The notes under the pieces: model-generated
Seen by the model: only the letters and a program-made list of their open reading frames with translations
What the model was told of the DNA's origin: nothing
Database searches by the model: none
Translations under genes and position numbers: made by a program
Part shown: positions 42,590-51,310 of the stretch, piece after piece
Layout of the letters: each line of letters begins with the position of its first letter
Numbering within the stretch: position 1 is the stretch's first letter
NCBI RefSeq assembly: GCF_025244665.1
Contig: NZ_CP104205.1
Span: 1,671,001-1,735,000, forward strand
Direction of reading: 5' to 3'
DNA: 64,000 nucleotides
From: Maribacter litopenaei
GTDB taxonomy: Bacteria; Bacteroidota; Bacteroidia; Flavobacteriales; Flavobacteriaceae

Positions 42590-43177
42590 TTAGTGCTCAA
42601 AAGTAATCCGTCCACTAGGAATGGAAGCGGAATCAGGATGTATCCTTAATAGATACGAGACTTTTCCATCTTTGGGAATAAGAGCAGCCCGGGCGGTTCC
42701 ACGTGCCTTATATAGTAATGTGGCCACGTAAAAAAGGTACTCTTCTTTCGGATTGATTGTTTTTTCCAATTTGCTTGGTTTATGGAATTGATCGTCCAAA
42801 AGCCCTTCTAAGTCTGAAAGGCCATAATCGGTAAGACCAATTTTTTCAGACGTCATTGTTTCATTAGGAAAAAATAGTCTTATGAAGGATTCTTGAGAAG
42901 CAAAAATTTTTAAGCTCTCAGAAGGAAATTCCATTGTCAATTCCATAGGAACTTCAGATGTATTGGTCACCTTGTGCCGGAAAATGACATAGCTATAGGT
43001 GTTTTCGTTTGTATCAAGGTAGGTGCCTCCGCCCTTGGGAAGGCTGTTGGTGATTTCCAAGGTATTTCCGTAACTGTCTGAATATTGTGTTACCGTATCG
43101 ACCCAATTTCTTGGTGTATTTTGACCATGTACAAATAGGCCTATCAAAATGGATATATATGCAAGCCATGGTTTCAT
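42590..43177 (-). CDS. Secreted hypothetical protein
   Basis: This 195-residue protein has an N-terminal signal (KPWLAYISILIGLFVHGQ) and a beta-rich body (RHKVTNTSEVPMELTMEFPSE). No family was recognised. It is preceded by a DUF2975-like gene on the same strand. Confidence 0.65.
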   Translation of the reverse strand: MKPWLAYISILIGLFVHGQNTPRNWVDTVTQYSDSYGNTLEITNSLPKGGGTYLDTNENTYSYVIFRHKVTNTSEVPMELTMEFPSESLKIFASQESFIRLFFPNETMTSEKIGLTDYGLSDLEGLLDDQFHKPSKLEKTINPKEEYLFYVATLLYKARGTARAALIPKDGKVSYLLRIHPDSASIPSGRITFEH

Positions 43178-43231
43178 AAGTATCTGCCTCTGTTTTAGTA
43201 GTTGCCCAAAACGTTATTATAAAGAAATCAT

Positions 43232-43702
43232 TCAATTCCTTTCGGAATGTATATTCATTCTATTTTGAAGGTTTTTTTCAAAAAACCGTGCTGTAGTGGC
43301 AACCACAATTGATAGGAAAATTGCTATAATACATAAGGCCGTAAAACCAGCTGGATCATCGTCCTTATGATGAAATATCTTTATATAGATTCCCGCCATC
43401 AGGATTAAAACAGCCAATAGTAGGGCAGACCGTTTAATACTTCTCAAGATTTTTTCGGAATTTAAGGTATACCAATCACTTCTTATTATGTTTTCAAGGA
43501 GTTGTATGGTTTTGAACAAAGCAAAAAAGAAAACCACTGAAGCTGCATATCCATAAAGAATAAAGGGGTCTAAATAGATATCGACCATGTCCAGATTTTG
43601 AGCTCTACCCTCCGTCAAAGGAAACCGAATCAAAATGAAAATCACTGCGAATCCTATACATATTAGTATGAACTGAACCAGTTGTATTAAAGTTTTTTTC
43701 AA
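43232..43702 (-). CDS. DUF2975-like four-helix membrane protein
   Basis: This 156-residue protein has four TM segments (about 10-28, 48-67, 93-110, 121-139). MKKTLIQLVQFILICIGFAVIFIL and IILYG/YAAS pattern plus LLENIIRS fit DUF2975. Such proteins usually pair with a small XRE regulator, which I do not see here. Confidence 0.65.
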   Translation of the reverse strand: MKKTLIQLVQFILICIGFAVIFILIRFPLTEGRAQNLDMVDIYLDPFILYGYAASVVFFFALFKTIQLLENIIRSDWYTLNSEKILRSIKRSALLLAVLILMAGIYIKIFHHKDDDPAGFTALCIIAIFLSIVVATTARFFEKNLQNRMNIHSERN

Positions 43703-43796
43703 GCTTGTATAGGATAAATGGATTACCCCTAAGTTAGGTTAAATAATCATTCGATTCATTCTAATAATGATAACTCATATTTTGATATGGGCTTTC

Positions 43797-44210
43797 TCAT
43801 TTTCTGTCCTTTACTGGAATAACAAATTTTAACCCGCACTGCATTTCATTAATGGCACACACCTTAATGTCAACAAGTCCACTATTTAATCCAATAGTGC
43901 GGACAATATTTCCATCTAGATCGGTTTCAACTTTGGAGGCCTTTTTGGGCCATGAAATCCAAATTATTCCATCTTGCTCTATTTCTTGTTTTAGCTGTTG
44001 GATGTTCTTTTCAAGTTCTAAGGCACTCTTTGTAAAATAGTGAATGAAATCGTTCATTTTGCTATCATCGGTACGGTTACTGAACGCTTCGGGCAACTCT
44101 AAAAACAACTCAAAGTAGTCTTTTGGCTCATTGATGAGTTTCACTTTTAATCCTTTTTTGATTCCAAGTTTCTTTTCAAGTGGCGTCCCGTATCACCCTG
44201 AAGTTCCCAT
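43797..44210 (-). CDS. DUF3052 family protein, internal TGA
   Basis: The C-terminal motif IIWISWPKKASKVETDLDGNIVR...GLVDIKVCAINEMQCGLKFV is diagnostic of DUF3052. Upstream in the same frame, PLEKKLGIKKGLKVKLINEP leads back to ATG at 44210, giving the usual N-terminus. A TGA at 44193-44195 (codon 6) interrupts it. GTG at 44147-44145 would give a truncated product lacking about 22 residues. The family function is unknown. Confidence 0.78.
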
Positions 44211-44315
44211 TTTTTACTCCTTTGATGTACTTATACTTTTCAAGATAATCTTAACCATTTTCAGAATATATGTAAAGTAGGTTCTTATATGAGTTAATTG
44301 GGCAATTGTAAATTC

Positions 44316-44743
44316 TTATTCCCTTTTTTCAAAAGGAATGATTATTCCTTTTTCCACATAATTTTTTAGGCCGTTAAGCAGTATCGCCCAACAAAAGGAA
44401 GACCTCCTAAAATGGGCGTTGCATTCACGCCATCCAACATGCCAAAATTGAACCTTAATGTTTTCTCCATTTTCAACCAAATCGAATCCAAAGGAAGTGG
44501 CATCCCAATCAGGGTCAGACTTTGTCATTTTAATATGGAAGGATTTGTTCTTTTCAGACATGGCTACCTTACCATACCAATCATACTCGGTGTAAAGAAA
44601 AAATTATAAATCTCACCTTTTGTGGGCTTGCCTTCACATCTAAGAGGTCACCAATTAACCAAATGTTTGGGATCAGCAACAGCTTCGAACACTTTATCGA
44701 TAGGTGCTTTTATAACCAAATCATGGTGTATTGAATGTGCCAT
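44316..44743 (-). CDS. SRPBCC (AHSA1-like) protein, internal TGA plus frame break
   Basis: This is a helix-grip domain protein. From ATG 44743: HSIHHDLVIKAPIDKVFEAVADPKHLVNW, then TGA at 44648-44650 where a second Trp is expected (WWPLRCEGKP pattern). The frame then breaks at 44587-44590 (TCGG for TCTGG) and continues YDWYGKVAMSEKNKSFHIKM ... TSFGFDLVENGENIKVQFWHVGWRE to 44316. Function unknown; relatives bind hydrophobic ligands. Confidence 0.75.
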
Positions 44744-45040
44744 ATTTTAATTGATACTTAAGTACAAGGATATTAAATACAATATCTATATTGGATGAAT
44801 TCCGCGATTAGCTCTGTACAACTATTCATCCCCGATTTACTTTTACAAATTACTCTTTTTTACCATATAATGTCTCAACGGCATTGGGAGCGGTTATTTG
44901 CTAATAGATTTTAATGTGCAACTAAGGCGAGATGCTTAGTTGCTAGCGTTTCTTTCTACAAAATTTTTAGGGTCAATCAGTTGGAACGTTTTGGCATACA
45001 CACACTACTATTTCAAAAAAATCCATATCTTGAGCACTAT
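44744..45040. other. Intergenic stretch with one hairpin
   Basis: No gene is visible. GCAACTAAG (44918-44926) and CTTAGTTGC (44935-44943) form a 9-bp hairpin upstream of the NIPSNAP gene. A CTCAACGG near 44875 recalls the cassette boundary boxes further right but has no partner. Confidence 0.4.
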
Positions 45041-45782
45041 ATGAAAAAGTTATTTCCCATCATTTTTTTAGTTCTGCTTATGGCGACATCAGCCCGTTCG
45101 CAGACCCAGGTTTACGAACTAAGAGTATACGAAATAGGGTTTTTTCGATCCGCAGATGTACTACATACCTATTTTGAAAACGCCCTCATTCCAGCACTAA
45201 ATAGGCAAGGGGCAAAAAATGTAGGCGTATTTGAGGAAATGGGCGAGTCATTGCCCAAAAAAGTCTATCTGCTCATTCCTCATAAGGATATTGTCACTTT
45301 TCAGGATAGTGAGAGAAAATTGTTTGATGACGAAACATATTTGAAGGATGCCGATCCTTACTTAACTGCTGATCAAGCTACCATTCCATTTAATAGAATC
45401 AGTACCAGCCTTGTTCATAGTACTAAAGAGTTTCCTGAATTGACTGTTCCAAACAGTGCAGGAATTTATGAACTCAGAATATACGAAAGTCATAATGAGG
45501 GTGCCCTAAAAAACAAACTACGAATGTTTGAAGACGAGTTTAGCATTTTTGCCGATGCAGGCTTGAATATGGTATTTTATGGTAAGAACATTTACGGGGA
45601 TCACATGCCATGTTTAACCTATATGCTGGCAAATACGGACTTGAACGACAACAAGGAAGGATGGTCAAAATTTGTCAACCACCCGAGACTGGAAGAAATT
45701 GACGTCCATGGAGGAATACAAAGGTAACATGAGTGATATTACAAGGGTTTTCCTTAAACCAATGGATTATTCACAGATTTAA
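45041..45782 (+). CDS. NIPSNAP family secreted protein, one frame break
   Basis: The signal peptide (KKLFPIIFLVLLMATSARSQ) is followed by two ferredoxin-like NIPSNAP repeats: VYELRVYEIGFFRSADVLHTYFENALIPALNRQG and IYELRIYESHNEGALKNKLRMFEDE. The frame breaks at 45683-45688 (CCGAGA for CCAGA). Repair gives NHPDWKKLTSMEEYKGNMSDITRVFLKPMDYSQI ending at 45782. Length is then normal for the secreted bacterial form. Confidence 0.84.
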
Positions 45783-45818
45783 TCATGAGACCCTATTTTG
45801 TTATTTTTTTCTAGTCTT

Positions 45819-46364
45819 TTAAATCCATAGAAAATCAGGCCGCAACAAATAAATAAACCAAGAATGGCCGGTATCAATATTGATTTTCCGAGACGCTCCC
45901 GCATTCTGAATACTCCGGACCATTTTACCAGTTGCCATAAGAACAACAACACCAATTCCCATAATCAAGCTTCTTTTCCAAAAAGCCAATCCTAAAGCAA
46001 TAAATGAAATAGGAATTGATAAGGTCAGTAGTTGTTTACTCAAGTTCCATTCACCGTAGAGATACGCTTTCTCAAATTCTAAAAAATTAACCACATCGTC
46101 ACTTACCATTTCGGGTTTAGGAAACCAAAACATACTTGTGAACAAGGCAAATAAGGAAATCATCATTCCAGTAAAACTTTTTCGGTAGGCGAAATAGCAA
46201 AATGGAAGTAGAAATAATGGTCTTAGATACCAACTCCATTGATTATGGTGTCGTTCAAAGACCCAATCAAAGAATGGCTTGTTAATCATTGAAATTACAA
46301 CAAAAGTAATCGTTAGGATTAGAAAAACACCCCCTACAAATAAGTCACTATTTCTATTTTTCAT
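45819..46364 (-). CDS. Multi-pass membrane protein, unknown function
   Basis: This 181-residue protein has about five hydrophobic helices (LFVGGVFLILTITFVVISMI, YLRPLFLLPFCYFAYR, MMISLFALFTSMFWF, LLTLSIPISFIALGLAFW, LIMGIGVVVLMATG). No family was recognised. It lies just left of the last, decayed cassette-type repeat. Confidence 0.65.
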   Translation of the reverse strand: MKNRNSDLFVGGVFLILTITFVVISMINKPFFDWVFERHHNQWSWYLRPLFLLPFCYFAYRKSFTGMMISLFALFTSMFWFPKPEMVSDDVVNFLEFEKAYLYGEWNLSKQLLTLSIPISFIALGLAFWKRSLIMGIGVVVLMATGKMVRSIQNAGASRKINIDTGHSWFIYLLRPDFLWI

Positions 46365-46384
46365 CTGTTTTTACTTGATGAAGA

Positions 46385-46530
46385 CAATGTTTCTTGTATG
46401 ACTACTTGCGGGTTTTTCATGTTGGCTGAGCGTAGCCGAAGCCAGGAAAATGTCCGCCTGAGACTAAAGATAATTGATTTGCAGGAATTTCCAAATGGAA
46501 ATTCCGACCGTAATTAATTATACACTGCTT
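46385..46530 (-). repeat. Decayed attC-like repeat (left end of cassette array)
   Basis: The inner arms TGTATGACTACTTGCGG and CCGTAATTAATTATACA match the other array repeats, as does the central AATGTCCGCCTGA...AAAGATAATTGAT. The outer boxes no longer read AAC/GTT with a partner. A GGCTGAGCGTAGCCGAAGCC palindrome is inserted in the left arm. The next 160 bases to 46691 hold no gene and separate it from the LOG cassette boundary. Confidence 0.7.
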
Positions 46531-46691
46531 AAGTTTGATTCTAGTTATTTTAATGTAATAAACCAGAAAGAAAAAAGCGTAGAATAAGGTTAATATACAC
46601 CGAGAAACCTAGATTTCGTCAACATTGATAATCCCTACGCTTTACTACTTAGAATTCGTTCAGTTTTATGAGACCTGGATCTCGCTTTCAA
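46531..46691. other. Non-coding remnant between decayed repeat and LOG cassette
   Basis: No gene is visible. AAAGCGTAG (46574-46582) and CTACGCTTT (46635-46643) are inverted repeats 52 bases apart. It could be a degraded insertion. I cannot identify its family. Confidence 0.35.
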
Positions 46692-46714
46692 TGTTGTGCG
46701 TTCGTATTTTATTT

Positions 46715-47296
46715 TCAAGAGGTTTCTTTCGTAATCCACTTTCCAATTGTCGGTGCTTTGTATGCTTTCATTTTTATAATCAACTCATCAATATTGTCGC
46801 TAATTAAAACCATATTTCTGTTTATTTCCTTCAAAAGTCCTTTTGTAACCATATCGTCTAAAAATGCAATCAGATTGTCATAAAATCCATTAATATTTAG
46901 AATTCCAATAGGTTTTTTATGAAGTCCTAATTGGCCCCAAGTCAGCATTTCAAAAAGTTCTTCTATAGTTCCAAAACCTCCGGGAAGAGCAATAACTCCA
47001 TCGCAGAGTTCATTCATTTTAGTTTTTCTCTCATGCATTGAGTCAACTAAAATCAATTCAGTTAATTCATTATGAGCAATTTCTTTTGATTTTAGAAAAT
47101 GGGGCAAAACTCCTATTACTCTTCCTGAATTTTTTAATGTCCCATTTGCAACTGCTCCCATTAGTCCAACATTCGCTCCACCGTAAACTAGCTCAATATT
47201 TTGAAGAGCTAATTTTTTTCCAAGCTCTTTAGCTTGAAGTTCAAATTCGTTATCAGTTCCAAAACTTGAACCGCAAAAAACTGTAATTCTATTCAT
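46715..47296 (-). CDS. LOG family protein (nucleotide 5'-monophosphate phosphoribohydrolase-like)
   Basis: This 193-residue Rossmann-fold enzyme has the family motif ALPGGFGTIEELFE (PGGxGTxxE) and GGANVGLMGAVANG. Relatives release the base from cytokinin ribotides or AMP-like nucleotides. Cassette boxes flank it: GTTGTGCGT (46692-46700) and ACGCACAAC (47320-47328), a perfect 9-bp inverted pair. Confidence 0.88.
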   Translation of the reverse strand: MNRITVFCGSSFGTDNEFELQAKELGKKLALQNIELVYGGANVGLMGAVANGTLKNSGRVIGVLPHFLKSKEIAHNELTELILVDSMHERKTKMNELCDGVIALPGGFGTIEELFEMLTWGQLGLHKKPIGILNINGFYDNLIAFLDDMVTKGLLKEINRNMVLISDNIDELIIKMKAYKAPTIGKWITKETS

Positions 47297-47319
47297 TAAA
47301 TTTTCGTTCTGATTATATG

Positions 47320-47459
47320 ACGCACAACGATCTCGGCTATGATTTCGTTGTGGAATTTCACGCAGTGAACATTCCGCCCGAAATCAAACCTTGGCTTGAA
47401 GTTAAGGATTTCCGATTAGGAAATCCTGCCACAATGAATTATAGCCGGTGTTGTAAGCA
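47320..47459 (-). repeat. attC-like site 2
   Basis: This 140-bp site has outer boxes ACGCACAAC and GTTGTAAGCA, which do not match each other. Inner arms TCGGCTATGATTTCGTTGTGG and CCACAATGAATTATAGCCGG are complementary. The right box pairs with TGCTTACAAC at 47964 across the next gene. Confidence 0.85.
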
Positions 47460-47463
47460 GTTT

Positions 47464-47928
47464 TTATTTAATTCGTTTTTTAATGAGTATTATTTGTCCG
47501 AGATGATAATATGAGTGTTCAATCATAGCGTCAATATTTCGGCAATAAGTCCCATATTGTTTATCTACAAAGTCCGACAATATTTTTTCTTCTGACATAT
47601 TTTCAACAAGTTCGATAAATTCATCTGCGTCAAGACAAAACTTACTCACTAAATTTTGCCAATCCTGTTCAGATTCTATTGGTGGGGAATCAAAACTATA
47701 TTTATCCCGAATATCAAGTGTTCCGCCTTTAAGAACGTTTGCAACTCCAGCTATATAGTAATCTATGTGAAAAGTCAAATCAGCAATTGTGTTGAAGTCA
47801 TCTATTTTTTGAGTAGCTTGTTTCCAATCAAGGTCAACTATTTGTTCCTTGAAATTTGTACCCAAAACCCATTTACCTTCTGTAAAAACTTCTTTCAGTC
47901 GGTCAGCTAAGTATTCCTTGAGTCTCAT
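47464..47928 (-). CDS. DinB superfamily (DUF1572-like) cassette protein
   Basis: This 154-residue protein has LTFHIDYYIAGV and EHSYYHLGQIILIKKRI, the first and last His regions of the DinB fold. Both cassette boxes (GTTGTAAGCA 47450-47459, TGCTTACAAC 47964-47973) match perfectly over 10 bp. A third DinB-type gene in the window, not close to the others. Confidence 0.78.
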   Translation of the reverse strand: MRLKEYLADRLKEVFTEGKWVLGTNFKEQIVDLDWKQATQKIDDFNTIADLTFHIDYYIAGVANVLKGGTLDIRDKYSFDSPPIESEQDWQNLVSKFCLDADEFIELVENMSEEKILSDFVDKQYGTYCRNIDAMIEHSYYHLGQIILIKKRIK

Positions 47929-47963
47929 TTTAGATAAGTAGCTTTTTTACGGTTTTATCAAAT

Positions 47964-48540
47964 TGCTTACAACGCCGCGCTATGTACGTCATCTGCGAAA
48001 GCAGTGGGCGGGTTGTAGCGTTGGTGGCTAATTTTATGGAAATATAGTGAAAACCTGTAACGATGATACGGTTATCTGTCCTGTTTGGGGGTATTGTGAA
48101 CCGCATCATCGTTTGTTGATAAGGCCACATGGTAGCCGTATATCGTGGTTTTCGCGGAATTGGGAATAATCCCGATAGCTATCGGGAGTTCGACCTACCG
48201 AGCGAAGCGAACACATGAATGCTTTAAAGAAAAATAAAATGAATAAACCACCTATTGCGTCCTGATATGTCGAGTAGGTAAGCCGAAGCGACTGTCTTTG
48301 CAAAATGTCCCTTATCCTACGGCCAAAGTACGCCGCAGGCGACCGAGTGCAGCGACCGATGAATTCATAAGAAAAAAAATAGAAATGACATAAATAATTC
48401 GGCACCGCGGTCATGTGTATGGTTCGTTGCGAACTTATCCAACGGAAAATGTCCGCCTGACCTTAAACATAATTGATTGCAACTAATCCCGTTTTAGGAA
48501 TCAGACAGTAACTAATTATACACCGCTTTGTTGTGTTTTC
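47964..48540 (-). repeat. attC-like site 3 with diverged structured insert
   Basis: The left box TGCTTACAAC is followed by GCCGCGCTATG and a diverged, rearranged copy of the 361-bp structured repeat, including AACGATGATACGGTT/AACCGCATCATCGTT and a CCCGATAGCTATCGGG palindrome (48171-48186). The plain site resumes near 48418 (GTGTATGGTTCGTTGCG ... ACTAATTATACACCG) and ends GTTGTGTTTTC. No convincing gene lies in the 618 bases. Confidence 0.75.
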
Positions 48541-48546
48541 GTTTAT

Positions 48547-49140
48547 TTATTTTGGTTTAGAATATTCGATTAATTCCTCAACGTAGTGAAAATCTCCTTG
48601 ATTTTGAGTGAGTTTTATGAAGTTTTTTACGGCAGGTGCATATAACCAAACTTCTGTTTCATTTGCGCTATATCCTCTAGAATTGGTTGTTCTACCTGTG
48701 TATTGTATAGTGTAAGCCATAAATGTTCCCGCTTCTACGGTTTCTTCTTTGTACGACAAAACTTCGGCATTCTGACTTTGGTTTCCAGTTGTACCATCTT
48801 GACTCGTCCAACTGTTTTCATATTTCCATGTTTTACCAACTTCGAGGGGCCAGTCGTACTTCGGTGTTTCGCTTACTTACGGTTTAACGATTTCTGTAAC
48901 AGGAATAGTATCTTTGCCAATTGTCATACCTAGTGCTCGGTCAAAACTTACGATTTCTCTTGTATCTGTACCATCCGAGCGAACCTCTCCTTCAGTAGTT
49001 ACACCCTTATATTTCCGGACCCATTTTTCACCAAGCTGATAGTCAGTTAACGTCGGTTGGTTGGTAGTGCTGGATTTAGTTGAGTTATTACAGGCACTAA
49101 GTACTACCATGGCAAGTAATACTAGAATTTGATATTTCAT
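48547..49140 (-). CDS. Cassette lipoprotein, internal TAA
   Basis: The lipobox (LLAMVVLSACNN) starts a 197-residue reading: TLTDYQLGEKWVRKYKG ... TIPVTEIVKP, TAA at 48877-48879, then in the same frame VSETPKYDWPLEVGKTWKYENSW ... VLSYKEETVEAGTFMAYTIQYTGRTTN. The stop is in frame, so this is a nonsense change or base error. Function unknown. Confidence 0.68.
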
Positions 49141-49244
49141 TTTATTCTTTAGAACATATGACGTTATAGATTCAAATTTGTTACAACTGCCAAAAGTGGC
49201 TGTAAAGCAGAAAATCCTATAAGTTTGAATTAATTTTGGCTGTT

Positions 49245-49969
49245 CTATTCCAAAGATTGGTATTCAATATCTATTAGCTCGATTAACTCCGTAATACTAT
49301 TTTTTAATAAAACTGATTGCCTTGTATAATAATTAAGCTGTCTAGAAGAAATGTAAATATCAGCTAATATTCGTTTATCAGTAATTTTAATTGGGGAACC
49401 AAAATCACCATATTTTATTTCATACGCATATTTATTTCGCAATTCATTAGAACGATCCAACACATCCTCTCCAATACTAATGATATTTTGGGCTTCCAAT
49501 TCATAGATGTTTTGAATATTATTAAATAGCTCACGATTGCTTATAATGTTTGATTTTCCCTCAGATATCATTGAATTATAAGTTCCAATTTTTGGTCGAA
49601 ATTTTCTATCCGTAAAGAAAATATATTCTAATTCTGACACTCCTTCCACCTTAGGTAGCTTACCAATAATTTCCTCGAATATCAAGTCAATAGTTGTGTC
49701 TTGAGACATTAATTGAGCTATGCGCCACTTGTGATCTTTGATTACTTGAGACAACAATAATGTATCTTGAACTAAATCACTCTTTATTTCTTTGAGATAG
49801 ACTTTTTCTGCATCTCTGGTTTTTTTAACTCATTCGAGTTATTTATACTAAGTGCAATTAAAATTCCAATAACTACAAGTATAATTTCTCCGATGGCATA
49901 AAGAACATAATTAATGACCTTTTTATCTCTAATCATTTTATGTCTTATTTTTCTAAAGATTTTTGCCAT
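49245..49969 (-). CDS. DUF6090-like membrane protein, frame break in an A7 run
   Basis: The N-terminus MAKIFRKIRHKMIRDKKVINYVLYAIGEIILVVIGILIALSINNSNE is typical of DUF6090: one membrane helix after a basic segment. The frame breaks at the T7 run (A7 on the coding strand) near 49820-49826. One more A gives KKTRDAEKVYLKEIKSDLVQDTLLLSQVIKDHKWRI and joins the 170-residue C-terminal part. The long soluble helical domain is normal for the family. Function unknown. Confidence 0.78.
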
Positions 49970-49991
49970 TGGTTGATGTTGGATTTTAATG

Positions 49992-50296
49992 AAGTACAAC
50001 GCCGCGATCTGTCCAGTAGGTAAGCCATAGCGGCGGTCTTTGCAAAGAGGTCTCTTATCCTACGGCCATTGTAATCTGGCATAGCGCGGCGATGATGTCG
50101 ACTGGCTTTTGGTGCGGAAATTGCGCGAGCAATACAACAAAAGTACACCGCAGGCGTATTCGAAATCATCGGTTTTGTGTATGATTAGTGGCGTGTTTAA
50201 GCACCTAATTTAGCAAATAAAAGCCTAATAGAAAATCTGATAGGATTTTCGTAAGCAAGCCTGAACTAGCCATTAATTATTCACGGTGTTGTGGTG
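49992..50296 (-). repeat. attC-like site with partial structured insert
   Basis: Left box AAGTACAAC, then a truncated copy of the structured repeat (GCGGTCTTTGCAAAGAGG..., CATAGCGCGGCGATGATGTCGACTGG... to about 50175). The plain site follows from TTTTGTGTATGATTAG to the right box GTTGTGGTG (50288-50296), which pairs across the CPBP gene. The CPBP stop codon lies inside the site. Confidence 0.75.
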
Positions 50297-51109
50297 TCGT
50301 TTGTCTTTTTTCCACCACAAGTAAACAAAAATACTAAACAATAAAGCCATAAATACCCAAGGCAATTGTAGAGATGCAAGAGATAAATTCTCCAATTCAA
50401 CATTTGATTGAAAAATCCCTGATGGGATTGCCTGATTCTCTTGTTCAGGTCTCAAGTCAAAAATACTAATCGTGATGAAATTAGCTCCTGTATGAATTCC
50501 TAATGCAGCACCCAATCTGTTTGTTTTAAAATATATTATACTAAAAAATATAGTGTGTAAAACTGGAATTAGAATAGTATATAAAAGTAATTCACCTGCA
50601 ACTTGATTGGAATAACTTTTAAGACCAACGAAAAACATCATTATAATAATTGCTGCATTGGCCCCAAAACTTTTTTCAAATGATTTTAAAGGGTAACCTC
50701 TTGTAAATAATTCTGTTCCTAAATCTGCAATAAAAATGAATAAGAGTCCATAAAGAATATTATATAGTGAAACATTTTGCCTTAACTCCCAAGAAAAATC
50801 TGCTATGTAAGATTGTAGTATAGAAACGATTGCCCATAAGACGATTCCAATTAGTAATCCGTAATAGAATTCCAAACGATTCTTGGATTTTAATGAAATG
50901 CCTAAATCGTGAAGCGTAATCTTGTCTGTTTTACAGAACCATTTTGTAACTAGCCAACTAGACAATGCAAATAGTGTAAACAGGATTAACATGGTTAAAT
51001 TATGGGGTAGCTGAAACGGTATGTAAAAAGCTATCAATCCCTTACGAAGAAAAAAATCTAGTATAGTCAAGATTATCAAGAATAAAATAGCTTTTAAAAA
51101 TGGTTTCAT
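50273..51109 (-). CDS. CPBP family intramembrane protease-like protein (variant motif)
   Basis: This 278-residue protein has eight or so membrane helices. The Abi/CPBP motif 1 reads GTELFTRGYPL, where the first Glu of EExxxR is Thr; motif 3 is present as HTGANF. It may be catalytically weakened. The last residues (HHNTVNN) and the stop are encoded within the attC-like site. Boxes GTTGTGGTG/CACCACAAC match over 9 bp. Confidence 0.8.
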   Translation of the reverse strand: MKPFLKAILFLIILTILDFFLRKGLIAFYIPFQLPHNLTMLILFTLFALSSWLVTKWFCKTDKITLHDLGISLKSKNRLEFYYGLLIGIVLWAIVSILQSYIADFSWELRQNVSLYNILYGLLFIFIADLGTELFTRGYPLKSFEKSFGANAAIIIMMFFVGLKSYSNQVAGELLLYTILIPVLHTIFFSIIYFKTNRLGAALGIHTGANFITISIFDLRPEQENQAIPSGIFQSNVELENLSLASLQLPWVFMALLFSIFVYLWWKKDKRHHNTVNN

Positions 51110-51145
51110 AAGTATTATTGACTTTGTAAATAACTTTTTTTAATG

Positions 51146-51268
51146 CACCACAACAGTCCGGGCGATGAGTAGTTGAGTGATTCAGCACCAACTTTTGCAA
51201 GTACACCACAAGCTGAAAATTCCGCAGGAATTTTCAGGATAAGCTTGTAATAGCAATTGTTAGTCACC
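51146..51268 (-). repeat. attC-like site 6
   Basis: Boxes CACCACAAC (left) and GTTAGTCACC (right). The central hairpin ACAAGCTGAAAATTCC/GGAATTTTCAGGATAAGCTTGT is strong, while the outer arms are more diverged than in other sites. Confidence 0.72.
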
Positions 51269-51310
51269 GTATTTTTTACATTTTTTTAAATGGCTTTTTA
51301 TCTGAAGTAG

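Noticed and set aside
3684..44650. Reassignment of TGA to tryptophan
   Set aside because: TGA is used as a normal stop elsewhere, for example at the end of hisG (27987-27989) and lpxD (18404-18406). Only two of the internal TGAs replace an expected Trp.
44870..44943. Old attC-like relic upstream of the NIPSNAP gene
   Set aside because: A CTCAACGG and a 9-bp hairpin are present, but the arms do not align with the array repeats and no partner box exists.
46574..46643. Insertion sequence ends (AAAGCGTAG / CTACGCTTT)
   Set aside because: The repeats are nine bases long, 52 bases apart, with no transposase or target duplication seen.
49174..49245. A further attC-like site (TTACAACTGCCAAAA ... 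TTTTGGCTGTTC)
   Set aside because: It is only about 70 bp, and its boxes do not match any box across the neighbouring genes, so I left it out. It may be a relic.
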